A stretch of 64,000 nt of DNA from Solea solea (lineage: Eukaryota > Chordata > Actinopteri > Pleuronectiformes > Soleidae), in assembly GCF_958295425.1 (NCBI RefSeq), contig NC_081154.1, forward strand, positions 19,685,951 through 19,749,950. The letters are read 5' to 3'. Position 1 is the first letter of the stretch, and every line of letters starts with the position of its first letter. The notes under the pieces are model-generated. The model ran no database searches, was not told the DNA's origin, and was given only the letters and a program-made list of their open reading frames with translations. Below are positions 17,525-29,900 of the stretch, piece by piece. The position numbers were made by a program, and so were the translations under genes.

Positions 17525-19763
17525 TGAGTGAGCGTGAACAGCTGCAGCAGGGTGGATCCTGGGGACTGGGACTTGAACTGGACCGAGTCCTGGACCAGAC
17601 CCAGAGCTCACAGTCCTGGTGCTTCATCATGAACTCCACCTACTGTCGTCAGCGCTCAGCAATGAGTGACAACATGAACTATGAGAACATGAACTCACTT
17701 TATGTCCACACCCATCTCAGCTCTATATAACAATAATAATATTATTATAATCATAATAATAATAATAACTATAATAATAATAATAATAAAGTTAATGAAC
17801 CAGTTCAACTTTAGTTTTATACGCTGAAGTTTATAAACCACTCACTCTCCCACACCAAATTCAGCATTTGAAATACTTCAGTCAGATTGACCTCAGTAAC
17901 ACAAAGTGACCACACGAGGCAGCAGTAGACCAGCAGCTCCTGTGTCCCTGCGAGCTAAATCACTGATTTTCTCAATGGGGTTTGGTGTGGGAGAGTGAGT
18001 GGTTTACAAACGTCCAACAGTGAGATAAAGACGTGATCATGTTCTTAAAGATATCGTAGCTTAAGCTGATGTAGAATTAATGAAGTAAGTGATAGAAACA
18101 GAAACACAGGATCTTCTCACTGAGTCTTTCTGCTTTCACATGCTTCACATACCAACATGCAGCAGCGTCGGCTCGCCGCCTGGATGCTGTTATGCAACTG
18201 ACAGATGTTTGTGGGAGCGAGTGAATGTTAAAGAGCACAGCGTTGAATCTGCACAGAGGGATTGTGGGATAGGTGGAGGCCCAGCTGGTCGAGGCCAGCG
18301 TCAGGGCGGAGCTAACCCCAGGGACAAACTCTGACAACAGCCAGATTCTCTAGGTTTCTCACAGTCTTTTACTGAACTGACACAAAACAACAGCAAGAGA
18401 TGAAAGACATGAAAGACACGAAACAACAGCAAGAAAGGAAAGACATGAAAGACACAAAACAACAGCAAGAAAGGAAAGACACAAAACAACAGCAAGAAAG
18501 AAAAGACATGAAAGACGCAAAACAACAGCAAGAAAGGAAAGACATGAAAGACACAAAACAAGAGATGAAGGACATGAAAGACACAAAACAACAGCAAGAA
18601 AGGAAAGACACGAAAGACACAAAACAAGAGATGAAGGACATAAAAGACACAAACCAACAGCAAGAAAGGAAAGACATGAAAGACACAAAACAACAGCAAG
18701 AAAGGAAAGACATGAGAAACGAAACAACAGCAAGAAAGGAAAGACATGAAAGACATAAAACAAGAGATGAAGGACATGAAAGACACAAAACAACAGCAAG
18801 AAAGGAAAGACACGAAAGACACAAAACAAGAGATGAAGGACATAAAAGACACAAACCAACAGCAAGAAAGGAAAGACATGAAAGACACAAAACAACAGCA
18901 AGAAAGGAAAGACATGAGAAACGAAACAACAGCAAGAAAGGAAAGACATAAAAGACACAAAACAACAGCAAGAAGGGAAAGACATGAAAGACACAAAACA
19001 ACAGCAAGAAAGGAAAGACATGGAAGACACAAAACAAGAGATGAAGGACATGAAAGACCCAAAACAACAGCAAGAAAGAAAAGACATGAAAGACACGAAA
19101 CAGCAAGAAAGGAAAGACATGAAAGAAACAAAACAACAGCAAGAAAGGAAAGACATGAAAGACACAAAACAAGAGATGAAGGACATGAAAGACACAAAAC
19201 AAAGCATCAAAGTTTTTTGTGTTTCTTACAGAAAATGTTCTTCTTATTTCCCTGAAAACATCAACACAAGTTTTCTCTTTTTGATTGAAGTACAATTTCA
19301 CGTTAGTTACAGGGAGTGAGCGTTAACACGCCGCACCTGCTCGAACTGGTTGCTTAGCGACCGGCAGTGACACCTCAGTGAGGGGCAGGATGTAGACGTC
19401 GGGGCTGCCCTGCGACGTCGGCGATGCCAGACGTGTGTCGCCGTGGAAGTCATCGCCGTCCACGTTCTTAAACTCCTGAAAAACAGCACAACAAAGAGAG
19501 GTCAAAGGTCACACAGGAGAACAGGGGTCAATAAGGTCACAAATTTAAGAACATGAAGATGCAACTTCACAACAAAGGAAAACATGATGTTTTATCTCAG
19601 GATTCTGAAGATTACAGAGGAGGAGGATGAAGAGGAGGAGGGATTTGGCATCCTCCATAGAACGGATGTCAGAATAAAAGTCTCTTTAGTTCAGAGCAGC
19701 AAAGTCGCAACACTGGAAAAATGTGACCTGATCCAGCCCCCCATCACACACACACACACACAC

Positions 19764-19821
<58 letters not shown>

Positions 19822-22448
19822 GTAAAGTAAATAAGATATATAAAAATATGAATGGATTATAACGGTTGAACTCACATCATAAAAGTAGTTTGTTGTCAAA
19901 TTTAACACAGTCACAGTCTTTAATCTGACTTTAATCTGATATTAATGTCACTTTAATCTCACTTTCCTACCTAAAATTAACAAAACAAACTGAAGAGTTT
20001 CTGCTGTCTTACCTTTACTCAGGGTCTCACACACACACACACACACAGTCTTCATCGTCATCATCGTCATGGTTGTGTCCACAGATGAGGAAGAGGAGGA
20101 AGAGTTTGTGACTCTGACTGAATGAGACTGCAGTGAATGAAGGGATGAGGGAGAGAAAAGAGAAAAGGAGGAGGGGCCGGGTGTGTGTGTGTGGAGGAGG
20201 GGGGCTGATGAAGGAGGTGTTTACACGTCGACTCATGAGGAAGAGGAGGAGGAGGAGGAGTGTGACATAATTTTCTTTCTTAGAAGGAAGTGTGAAGATG
20301 AAGAATTCAACTTTTGCACAAAAACTAAAACTGACTTTTTACACTACGTGTGTGTGTGTGTGTGTGAGTGTCTCTGTGTGTGTGTGTGAGTGTGTGTCTC
20401 TGTGTGTGTGCATGTGTGTGTGAGTGTGTGTCTCTGTGTGTGTGTGTGTGTGCATGTGTGTGAGTGTGAGTGTGTGTCTCTGTGTGTGTGTGTGTGCATG
20501 TGTGTGTGTGTGAGTGTGTGTCTCTGTGTGTGTGTGTGTGCATGTGTGTGTGAGTGTGTGTCTCTGTGTGTGTGCATGTGTGTGTGTGTGAGTGTGTGTC
20601 TCTGTGTGTGTGCATGTGTGTGTGTGTATGTGTGTGTACCAGGTATTACTAATGTTGTGGGGACCAAAACCTGTTTACACAGTCACAATATGGGGACTTG
20701 TCCTCCTTGTGGGGACAAAAAGCAAGTCCCCATAACGTAAATTACTACATTTTAAGGTGAAGATATGTTTCATGGTTAGGTTGAGGTTAGGGTTAGGGTT
20801 AGGATTAGGATTAGGCCAGTAGTAATTGTGGTTAAGGTTAGAGTAAGTCTCCAAGAAATGAATGTAAGTCAATGCAATGTCCCCTCAAGTCATGAATGTC
20901 GAACATGTGTGTGTGTGAGTGTGTGTCTCTGTGTGTGTGTGTGAGTGTGAGTGTGTGTGTGTGTGTGTCTTTTTTCCTTCTTTCTGCTCTGGGAAAAACT
21001 GTTGTCTAATTCCAGATGAGGCCGGATGTGCTGTGGACTCATGTCTGTCCTCCCTCCTCCTCCCTCTGCTTGGCCTCTTTCTCAGACACACCCTAATGGT
21101 CCGGTCAGCTGGGTGGTCCAGAGACCGGACCACCGTGGACACACACACACACACACACCTTGAAGCGGACTTTGTTCTTCCTGCAGCAGACACAGGCCAA
21201 CATGAGGAAGACGAGGGTGAAGAGTGCAGAGAAGGAGATGGACACCGCGGCCAGGGACGACGTCCAGGACAGCTCACTGAGCGCAGCGCCATCTGCAGGA
21301 CATGATGAGAACAGTAACAGTAACAGTGCAGCTCATACACTAATGCATGAGCTGCAGCACTTTAAAACTGCACCGTAACCATAGCAACAGAGACAGACAC
21401 ACAGACCCTCAGCTGTTTACTTAGATCTGATAAATCCACACACACTCACTCACTCACTCACTCACACACTCACTCACACTCACTCACTCACTCACTCACT
21501 CACTCACTCACTCACACACTCACACACACACTCACTCACTCACTCACTCACTCACACACTCACTCACTCACTCACACACTCACTCACACACTCACTCACT
21601 CACTCACTCACTCACTCACTCACTCACTCACACACTCACACACTCACACACACACTCACTCACTCACTCACTCACACACTCACTCACACACTCACACACA
21701 CACTCACTCACTCACTCACTCACTCACTCACTCACTCACTCACTCACACACTCACACACACACTCACTCACTCACTCACTCACTCACACACACACACACA
21801 CACAGCAGCAGTTGTAGTTGTGTGGCGACACCTAGTGGTGAAGACAGTGAAGTATAATAGGAAATAATAGAATATAATGATGTTTATTTGATTTTCTTAA
21901 AACTGTTTTATATTTCTAACTAACTTCATGTACTGAATGAAAAACAACAAAATAGTTTGAAAGTAGAAGTTTAGTCTCACGAAAACTCGTTCCTTTTATA
22001 ACTTTTATATATACATCAGTCAGTCAGTCATCATCTACCGCTTTATCCTCCACCAGAGGGTCGCGGGGGGTGCTGTGCCAATCTCAGCTACATCGGGCGA
22101 TAGGCGGGGCGATAGGCGGGGCGATAGGCGGAGTCACACCCTGGACAGTTGGCCAGTCCATCACAGGGCCACACACAGATAGAGACAAACAAGCATTCAC
22201 TCTCACACTCACTCCTATGGTCAAGTTAGAGTGTCCAATTTTACCTAATCCCCACATTGCATGTTTTTGGACTGTGGGAGGAAGCCAGAGAACCCGGAGA
22301 GAACCCACGCACACACGGGGAGAACATGCAAACTCCATGCAGAAAGGCCCCTGTTCCAACCGGGGCTCGAGTGCTAACCACTACACCACTGTGTGGCCCC
22401 TTTATATATACACATATACATACATACATACATATATACATATATATG

Positions 22449-22499
<51 letters not shown>

Positions 22500-22598
22500 A
22501 TATACATATACATATATACATATGTATATATGTATATATGTATATATATACATATACATAAACCTACAACCTGCTGTAGCTGAACATCTGTGTGGACT

Positions 22599-22629
<31 letters not shown>

Positions 22630-23546
22630 ACGTCTGTATCTCACTGTGAGACAGACTTTTCCAACAGGAAACTGAAGTCTGTAAACCACTCACTCTCACA
22701 CACCAAACCTCATAGAGAAAATCAGTGATTTTAACATCACACACACAGGAGTTGTTGATCCACTGCTGCCTCCATCACTAAGTTCTAATGTCTTATTTTA
22801 ATGAATTCAGTATTTGAAATATTTCATTTAGACTTAACTCAGTGACACAAAGTGACCACACGAGGCAGCAGAGGACCAGCAGCTCCTGTGTCCCCGTGAG
22901 CTTAAATCACTGATTTTCTCTATGAGGTTTGGTGTGGGAGAGTGAAGATTTTAGACACTTAACAAAAGTCTAATAGATTCTCGGTCAGTTAATGACGTCT
23001 TTATCTCACTGTTAAGACTTTTCCAACAGGAAGCTGAAGTTTGTAAACCACTCACTCTCCCACACCAAACCTCATAGAGAAAATCAGTGATTTTAGCTGC
23101 TGGTCCTCTGCTGCCTCGTGTGGGGGGGTACACACTACAATATTGAGTCAATTTCATTTTTCATCCTCTTCTGGAAACATGATGCAAAAACCATAGTCTG
23201 CTGCACCTGCTGGTTGCCATAGAAACCAGCAGAATAATGACAGGCCAGATGTGCTGCATGAACAACAACCATCTCTAACTGGATCAGCCCCGCACACAAT
23301 CACACGCACTGTCCCTTTACAGATGCTCAGCTCACGCGCGAGCTTCACAAAACGTTCACCTTGATTTTATCTGGATTTATCATGACGTCACTCCCGTGGT
23401 TATGTAACAACAGTCGCACCACAGACATCTTCTTAGTTGAGGAATGTCGCCTCACCTGCACTGAAATGAGAGCTGAGCGCGAGACAGCAGCTGAAAACAG
23501 CTGAGGAGACGAGGAAGAGGAGCAGCAGCATCTTCATCACCTTCAT
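11962..23546 (-). CDS. aatk: Apoptosis-associated tyrosine kinase (LMTK1), kinase exons lost in gap, tail frameshifted
   Basis: Lemur tail kinase 1, a single-pass membrane kinase of neurons with a very long cytosolic tail. Exons seen: 23456-23546 (signal peptide [13 protein letters not shown], then SSHFS), 21159-21292 (LSELSW, transmembrane helix, juxtamembrane ACVCC), 19337-19475 ([18 protein letters not shown]), 16501-16565 ([19 protein letters not shown], running into the gap), 12884-16300 (tail), 12610-12721, 12056-12235 and 11962-11978 (ends SGEE, TAA). Tail landmarks match [70 protein letters not shown], the PP1-docking-like KTVSF before [11 protein letters not shown], and a C-terminal WDDDDFPL and [13 protein letters not shown]. 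The kinase domain itself is absent: it should lie between 16501 and 16300, where 200 N stand. Three reading-frame breaks occur in G runs, at 15549-15551, 16107-16112 and 16237-16241. Which fish paralogue (a or b) cannot be told. Confidence 0.92.
13851..14133 (-). repeat. Coding minisatellite (Glu-rich tract) in aatk tail
   Basis: CTCCTCCAGGACCTCTTCTT-type units of about 21-24 bp repeat roughly a dozen times without breaking the frame. They encode [14 protein letters not shown] repeats and LEEDEEVEV variants in the aatk tail. A further eight-Glu run is coded by CTTCTT repeats at 15250-15275. Confidence 0.92.
16301..16500. other. Assembly gap (200 N)
   Basis: Exactly 200 N, a conventional placeholder size. 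The exon on its right ends at the start of the AATK kinase domain (RDIG) and the exon on its left begins well after it (FPLLEQF region). Several exons of the kinase domain and their introns must be missing, so the true gap is likely kilobases. Confidence 0.97.
16568..16685. repeat. (GA)n microsatellite
   Basis: AGAGAG run with GACAGA and GATAGA variants. On the minus strand it forms the CT-rich pyrimidine tract directly before the acceptor of the aatk exon at 16565. Confidence 0.95.
17080..17350. repeat. 11-bp minisatellite TTTTCACTCTG in aatk intron
   Basis: About 20 units of CTGTTTTCACT with AACTCTG and AAATCTG variants. A plus-strand ORF through it is repeat-derived. Confidence 0.9.
17419..17525. 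repeat. (TG)n then (GA)n compound microsatellite
   Basis: A GT run of about 70 bp followed by GAGAGA. Intronic to aatk. Confidence 0.95.
17825..18013. mobile_element. Foldback/MITE element, copy A
   Basis: The left end TAAACCACTCACTCTCCCAC is mirrored by the right end GTGGGAGAGTGAGTGGTTTA. The core holds CACACGAGGCAGCAG and GACCAGCAGCTCCTGTGTCC. The same ends and core occur at 22631-22950, 22991-23125 and 61463-64000. Only the terminal arms are inverted; no ORF. Confidence 0.8.
18385..19205. repeat. About 35-bp minisatellite in aatk intron
   Basis: Roughly 24 units built from AAACAACAGCAAGAAAGGAA plus AGACATGAAAGACAC, with a shorter variant carrying AAGAGATGAAGGACAT. Open reading frames run through it on both strands because unit lengths are near multiples of three; none is called as a gene. 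Confidence 0.95.
19743..19816. repeat. (CA)n microsatellite
   Basis: About 74 bp of CA repeat with one CG interruption, in the aatk intron between the transmembrane and juxtamembrane exons. Confidence 0.97.
20349..20637. repeat. Complex (TG)n array with TCTCTG and GCATG interruptions
   Basis: TGTGTG runs interrupted regularly by GAGTGTGTGTCTCTG and TGCATG, giving a longer period of 30-60 bp. Intronic to aatk. Confidence 0.95.
20638..20885. repeat. Dispersed repeat adjoining the TG array
   Basis: The stretch with TTGTGGGGACCAAAACCTG and GGGGACTTGTCC, followed by a short GGTTAGGGTTAGGATTAGG run, has the look of a microsatellite-linked teleost interspersed repeat. No coding potential seen. Confidence 0.45.
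21436..21806. repeat. (CACT)n / (CA)n microsatellite
   Basis: About 370 bp of ACTCACTCACTC with CACACA interruptions, in aatk intron 1 just upstream of the transmembrane exon. Confidence 0.97.
22020..22395. mobile_element. Teleost dispersed repeat (TACCGCTTTATCC type)
   Basis: Contains the blocks CATCTACCGCTTTATCC, GAGGGTCGCGGGGGGTGCTG, CCTGGACAGTTGGCCAGTCC and TTTTTGGACTGTGGGAGGAA, ending AGTGCTAACCACTACACCAC. These are typical of one abundant fish interspersed family. A small GGCGGGGCGATA tandem expansion sits at 22097-22128. Related fragments are at 45835-45890 and 55625-55790. Confidence 0.7.
22398..22563. repeat. (TATATG/TACATA)n microsatellite
   Basis: ATGTAT and ATACAT tandem repeats, largely self-complementary, directly after the dispersed repeat. 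Confidence 0.95.
22631..22950. mobile_element. Foldback/MITE element, copy B (longest)
   Basis: The left arm (TGTAAACCACTCACTCTCAC, then AACCTCATAGAGAAAATCAG) is mirrored by the right arm (TGATTTTCTCTATGAGG, then GTGTGGGAGAGTGA). The core is the same as in copy A. The left flank CTTTTCCAACAGGAAACTGAAG is repeated before the half copy at 22991. Confidence 0.8.
22991..23125. mobile_element. Foldback/MITE element, half copy C
   Basis: Left arm plus the inverted GCTGCTGGTCCTCTGCTGCC core, then a break into a G run. Direct repeat of the left part of copy B. Confidence 0.7.
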
Positions 23547-23549
23547 CAC

Positions 23550-24037
23550 ACAGAGACACAGAGAGAAAACGCAGCGACTTCTGCTCCTGAGCGACCACAG
23601 ACCACCGTCATGCTTCCTTCTCGTTTCCTTCACGTTTCCTCGTCCCTTACTCCCATCCTCCACCAGGAACGAGGAGGAGGAGGAGGAGGAAGAGTCCCTC
23701 AATCCACCGGCTTGATTCACAGATGAATTTCTCTTCACGTTATCGTCATCATCATCATCATCTTCATCCTCAGCCCTCGATCACGTGACTCCAGTCAAAG
23801 CAAATCAAAGGCTCAGGTTTGTGGAGTCGGAGCTGTCCGAGGTGCTGACGGCGAGAGCGCCATCTTGTTTGGTAATGAGCCCAAATACAGTTTATGTGTG
23901 TGTGTGTGCGCGCGCATGTGTGCGTGTGCGCGTATGATTGCTTATGTGTAAATAAAAACATTCTTAATTGTGCAGATTAATGATTAATTTTCTCTCTATG
24001 TTCATATATTTAATATTTTATATGAAATACTGTACAT

Positions 24038-24075
<38 letters not shown>

Positions 24076-24655
24076 GCCCCTCCTCCTCAGTCTGGATAAA
24101 TGGGATGGTTGCGTCAGGAAGAACATCCGGTCTGAATGACCGGAAACACTCAGGTAATTCACTGTAGCGACCCCTAGAGGGAGGAGCCAAAAATAAATGT
24201 GATGAACAGCAAATATAAACACAACCTGAAAAATGACGTCATGATGATGTCACAGGTGTCGTGATGACGTCATGACGCTCTGTCCCTCTGTGTCCTCTCC
24301 CACAGTTCAGCGCTGCCCTCTGGTGGCAGCAGCTGTCACCAGCAGTCATCAGTGCACTGTGAGGTAATAGCCTGTAGTCACCACTGGGGGTCAGCAGCTC
24401 CCAACTCTTGAAGCAGCACGTGTACACGCTATGGTCAGATTATTTACAGATTATAATCTGTCACTAACAAACAACACTTTACTGAGAATGTGACCTAATC
24501 ACATCATCTGAAGATAATCTGAAGATAATCTGAAGATGATCTGATGATACGTTGGAACTGGTTTATAGAACAAAAAGAGGTTCAATCTATTTAAACTGAG
24601 TCTGCAAAAGAATGACTCATGATTCTGGTTCCTCCCAAACTGAGACTCCACCTAA
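23550..24655. promoter_or_regulatory. Upstream region of aatk
   Basis: About 1.1 kb 5' of the aatk start codon. It holds a GAGGAGGAGG run (23670), an ATCATC run (23745), a CA repeat (24036-24072) and repeated TGATGTCA/TGACGTCA CRE-like motifs at 24235-24275. No gene is visible; promoter function is inferred from position only. Confidence 0.35.
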
Positions 24656-24681
24656 ACCACAGAGGACACAAACCTGAGCTG

Positions 24682-26909
24682 CAGGGGCGTCACTAGGTTA
24701 TAAGGACAGGGGGGGCTTAGCCCCCAGGAGATGCACAGAATGTGAGCGAACGTTTAATTTCACAAACAGCTAACAAAAACTGAGAAATGGCACGTTTTGG
24801 ACAGATTTAACAGAGACACTTTACTGTGCAAATGTTTTAGGCCACCATTACATTTTTAACACAGTACAACAACAAACACAGGAAGTACTGTATGTTTACA
24901 GCATTAACAACAACAACAAAAAGAAAAAAATCCACATAGTTACAGTGCCGTATTTAACCAATGCTTCTTATTCATTAAGAGCCCACATGTATTAGCCAAA
25001 ACTGTATGCAAAAAAAAGAGCACTGTGTTCTCAGAAAGTACACCATTTTAAAATAACATGGCTACAATTGGCAGCTACTTGGTGGGTGGAAGCATCAAAG
25101 AATGTCGTCTGTTTTTAAGGGTGGCAAAGGCGTCTATCACTCTATTGTGATTTAGGTGCTGAAGCTCCTCTTTTTCAATTGACATGACTGCAAGACTGTG
25201 AATGCCATGACTTTCACTCACAACACAATAATTGTTTACTCCCAAATATTTTGAAGTCACACAGAATATATTTTGGGCACATATGTGACTAAAATGGTTG
25301 TAATTTTAAGCCCTGAAAAAATATAACTTAATTACAGTTATATTAAGGTACTCTTGAAAATATTTGGGCCAGGCTAATTTGGCTTATACATCACTCTCTT
25401 GTAGGGATGCACGATATATCGTCATTAATATTGGTATCGGCCGATGTTCGTCATTTTTTAACATATCGGCATCGGTCCAATGTGTAAAACTGCGCCGATT
25501 TTAACAACCGATGTTAATACCCGTCTATTTGCTGTTTGTGTATGTGTGTCGGGAAGGGGAGGCCATGCTGCATTTCTTTGAACATGTTACAGTGACGCAA
25601 GTGCAGCACAAGGTGTGTGTGTGTGTGTGTGTTGAGGAGAGATAATGTCAGCGGTGTGGGCGTTTTTTCAGGGTGTCGATAGAAGATACGCGAAAAGCAT
25701 TATGCAACACTTGCAAAGTTGAGATAGGCCTGCAGTCATAGGCCTAATGACGCCACTGACTCTCCTAAATAAAAGCTCAAGTTAAATAAGTCTTGTACGG
25801 TGCACTTGGACTGAAATGTTTCATATTTCATATTCATATTGAGTTCCATAAAATTCCAGGACTGTCTGCATCACAAATGACTCTATCCTGTGAAATCCTT
25901 TAGACTCACCTTTCCAGTAGAGGTTTCTCCCCTCTCACTCTCTCTGCTCCTCTGCCCTGACTCCTTCAGGTCAATAGGGGTGGTGGAGTGATTATTATTA
26001 TTACTACCGTATTATCATTATTATTATTATTATTATCCACATAATCATACGTGAATGAGCTGTTTCACGGTGTGCATCTGATGCTGGAGCTGATGCTCCA
26101 GAAGGAAGTCACCCCAAAGATAATATGAAGAGTGCACACCTAACTCTATAAACAACCAGGACCTTCACATTGCATTTCGGACTAACTAGCTAGCTACTGT
26201 AAGTAGCAGAGTTCTTTTGGAGCTGAAATGTAACTTTTGACCGCAAACAATAAAGGTAAGACGTGCACAGAGATATACAGCACGCATCTCATGCTGCCTC
26301 CTGTACAGGGGGCTCTCGGCTACAGAGTGTGTAAGCCAGGTTTTTATTTGTCAAACAGGGAGCATTTGGCAATTACGTGGGACTTTCTGCTGTTAGCTGG
26401 GGGGCTGCAGCTAACTTATTGTTACTATCAGCAGTGATACTTACTCTCTTGAAAAAATTTCGTATGTCCATTCTTGTTCACGTTCTTCTCCTAATGCTGC
26501 TCTAGTCGGTTCTGTGTGCTCCGCTCCCGGTACACACACTGCAGGTACCCCGGTACCGAGTGCAAGCTAGGTTGCAGGGAAAACGTGGACTGGATTTCAG
26601 TGATTTGGGCGTGCTCTATATGAACAAGTGGAATGGACTCGATAACGACGCACTGACTCTGACTCTCTACCGCTTCCATAAGGGAAACTAAGATTTATGA
26701 TCACATTTAAGTTAATAATAACTGGTTATATGATTATTTATCTAAACTCAAATTCTCGCCACATTATATTGAATTTGTCAGCACTTTTTTGTAAAAAAAA
26801 AAAAAAAAAATCTTTTTTTTTTATAAATGAACATAAAATTATTTATGGGGGCTTAAGAATATTTTAGGGGGGCTTTAGCCCCCCTAAAATAGGCCTAATG
26901 ACGCCACTG
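24682..26909 (-). mobile_element. hAT-type transposon (composite, non-autonomous), copy 1
   Basis: 2,228 bp with terminal inverted repeats CAGGGGCGTCACTAGG on the left and CCTAATGACGCCACTG on the right. It is flanked by a perfect 8-bp target duplication CTGAGCTG (24674-24681 and 26910-26917), diagnostic of hAT. The target lies in the satellite unit. The only coding remnant is 25075-25260 (minus): AVMSIEKEELQHLN followed by VIDAFATLKNRR, resembling the C-terminal dimerisation end of hAT transposases. An extra internal copy of the right terminus sits at about 25740-25758. A separate repeat with GGGATGCACGATATATCG (25404 onward) is embedded. Near-identical copy at 61511-63728. Confidence 0.9.
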
Positions 26910-29900
26910 CTGAGCTGGTCCTCTAAAGACAGACACAGAGGACACAAATATGAGCTGATCCTCTAAAGACAGAGACAGAGACACAAATATGAGCTGGTCC
27001 TCTAAAGACAGACACAGAGGACACAAATATGAGCTGATCCTCTAAAGACAGAGACAGAGGACATAAATATGAGATGATCCTCTAAAAACAGAGGACACGA
27101 ATATGAGCTGATCCTCTAAAGACAGAGGACACAAATATGAGCTGGTCCTCTAAAAACAGACACTGAGGACACAAATATGAGCTGGTCCTCTAGAGACAAA
27201 GACAGAGACACAAATATGAGCTTGTCCTCTAAAGACAGAGGCACAAAAATGAGCTGGTCCTCTAAAGACAGAGACAGAGACACACATCTGAGCTGGTCCT
27301 CGAAAGAAAGAGGACACAAATATGAGCTGGTCCTCTAATGACAGAGGACACAAATCTGAGCTGGTCCTCTAAAGGAAGAGACAGAGACACACATCTGAGC
27401 TGGTCCACTAAAGACAGACACAGAGGACACAAATATGAGCTGATCCTCTAAAGACAGAGACAGAGGACATAAATATGAGATGTTCCTCTAAAAACAGAGG
27501 ACACGAATATGAGCTGAACCTCTAAAGACAGAGGACACAAATATGAGCTGGTCCTCTAAAAACAGACACTGAGGACACAAATATGAGCTGGTCCTCTAGA
27601 GACAAAGACAGAGACACAAATATGAGCTTGTCCTCTAAAGACAGAGGCACAAAAATGAGCTGGTCCTCTAAAGACAGAGACAGAGACACACATCTGAGCT
27701 GGTCCTCGAAAGAAAGAGGACACAAATATGAGCTGGTCCTCTAATGACAGAGGACACAAATCTGAGCTGGTCCTCTAAAGGAAGAGACAGAGACACAAAT
27801 ATGAGCTGGTCCTCTAAAGACAGAGACACAAATCTGAGCTGGTCCACTAAAGACAGACACAGAGACAAATATCTGAGCCGGTCCTCTAAAGACAGAGGAC
27901 ACAAATATGAACTAGTCCTGTAAAGGAAGAGACAGAGACACAGACCTGAGCTGGTCCTCTAAAGACAGAGGACACAGAGACACAAATCTGACCTGGTCCT
28001 CTAAAGACAGAGATACAAATATGAGCTGATCCTCTAAAGACAGAGACAGAGACACAAATATGAGCTGGTCCTCTAAAGACAGAGACAGAGGACACAAATA
28101 TGAGATGATCCTCTAAAAACAGAGGACACAAATATGAGCTGATCCTCTAAAGACAGAGGACACAAATATGAGCTGGTCCTCTAAAAACAGACACTGAGGA
28201 CACAAATATGAGCTGGTCCTCTAGAGACAAAGACAGAGACACAAATATGAGCTTGTCCTCTAAAGACAGAGGCACAAAAATGAGCTTGTCCTCTAAAGAC
28301 AGAGACAGAGACACACATCTGAGCTGGTCCTTGAAAGAAAGAGGACACAAATATGAGCTGGTCCTCTAATGACAGAGGACACAAATCTGAGCTGGTCCTC
28401 TAAAGGAAGAGACAGAGACACAAATATGAGCTGATCCTCTAAAGACAGAGACAGAGACACAAATATGAGCTGGTCCTCTAAAGACAGACACAGAGGACAC
28501 AAATATGAGCTGATCCTCTAAAGACAGAGACAGAGGACATAAATATGAGATGATCCTCTAAAAACAGAGGACACGAATATGAGCTGATCCTCTAAAGACA
28601 GAGGACACAAATATGAGCTGGTCCTCTAAAAACAGACACTGAGGACACAAATATGAGCTGGTCCTCTAGAGACAAAGACAGAGACACAAATATGAGCTTG
28701 TCCTCTAAAGACAGAGGCACAAAAATGAGCTGGTCCTCTAAAGACAGAGACAGAGACACACATCTGAGCTGGTCCTCGAAAGAAAGAGGACACAAATATG
28801 AGCTGGTCCTCTAATGACAGAGGACACAAATCTGAGCTGGTCCTCTAAAGGAAGAGACAGAGACACACATCTGAGCTGGTCCACTAAAGACAGACACAGA
28901 GGACACAAATATGAGCTGATCCTCTAAAGACAGAGACAGAGGACATAAATATGAGATGTTCCTCTAAAAACAGAGGACACGAATATGAGCTGAACCTCTA
29001 AAGACAGAGGACACAAATATGAGCTGGTCCTCTAAAAACAGACACTGAGGACACAAATATGAGCTGGTCCTCTAGAGACAAAGACAGAGACACAAATATG
29101 AGCTTGTCCTCTAAAGACAGAGGCACAAAAATGAGCTGGTCCTCTAAAGACAGAGACAGAGACACACATCTGAGCTGGTCCTCGAAAGAAAGAGGACACA
29201 AATATGAGCTGGTCCTCTAATGACAGAGGACACAAATCTGAGCTGGTCCTCTAAAGGAAGAGACAGAGACACAAATATGAGCTGGTCCTCTAAAGACAGA
29301 GACACAAATCTGAGCTGGTCCACTAAAGACAGACACAGAGACAAATATCTGAGCCGGTCCTCTAAAGACAGAGGACACAAATATGAACTAGTCCTGTAAA
29401 GGAAGAGACAGAGACACAGACCTGAGCTGGTCCTCTAAAGACAGAGGACACAGAGACACAAATCTGACCTGGTCCTCTAAAGACAGAGATACAAATATGA
29501 GCTGATCCTCTAAAGACAGAGACAGAGACACAAATATGAGCTGGTCCTCTAAAGACAGAGACAGAGGACACAAATATGAGATGATCCTCTAAAAACAGAG
29601 GACACAAATATGAGCTGATCCTCTAAAGACAGAGGACACAAATATGAGCTGGTCCTCTAAAAACAGACACTGAGGACACAAATATGAGCTGGTCCTCTAG
29701 AGACAAAGACAGAGACACAAATATGAGCTTGTCCTCTAAAGACAGAGGCACAAAAATGAGCTTGTCCTCTAAAGACAGAGACAGAGACACACATCTGAGC
29801 TGGTCCTTGAAAGAAAGAGGACACAAATATGAGCTGGTCCTCTAATGACAGAGGACACAAATCTGAGCTGGTCCTCTAAAGGAAGAGACAGAGACACAAA

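Noticed and set aside
18301..19301. Cys/Phe-rich ORFs of about 300 codons (minus) and Lys/Gln-rich ORFs (plus)
   Set aside because: They translate the 35-bp intronic minisatellite in several frames at once.
11962..23546. mir-338 precursor expected in an aatk intron
   Set aside because: I looked on the minus strand for its mature sequence and did not find it; the relevant kinase-region introns are in the gap.
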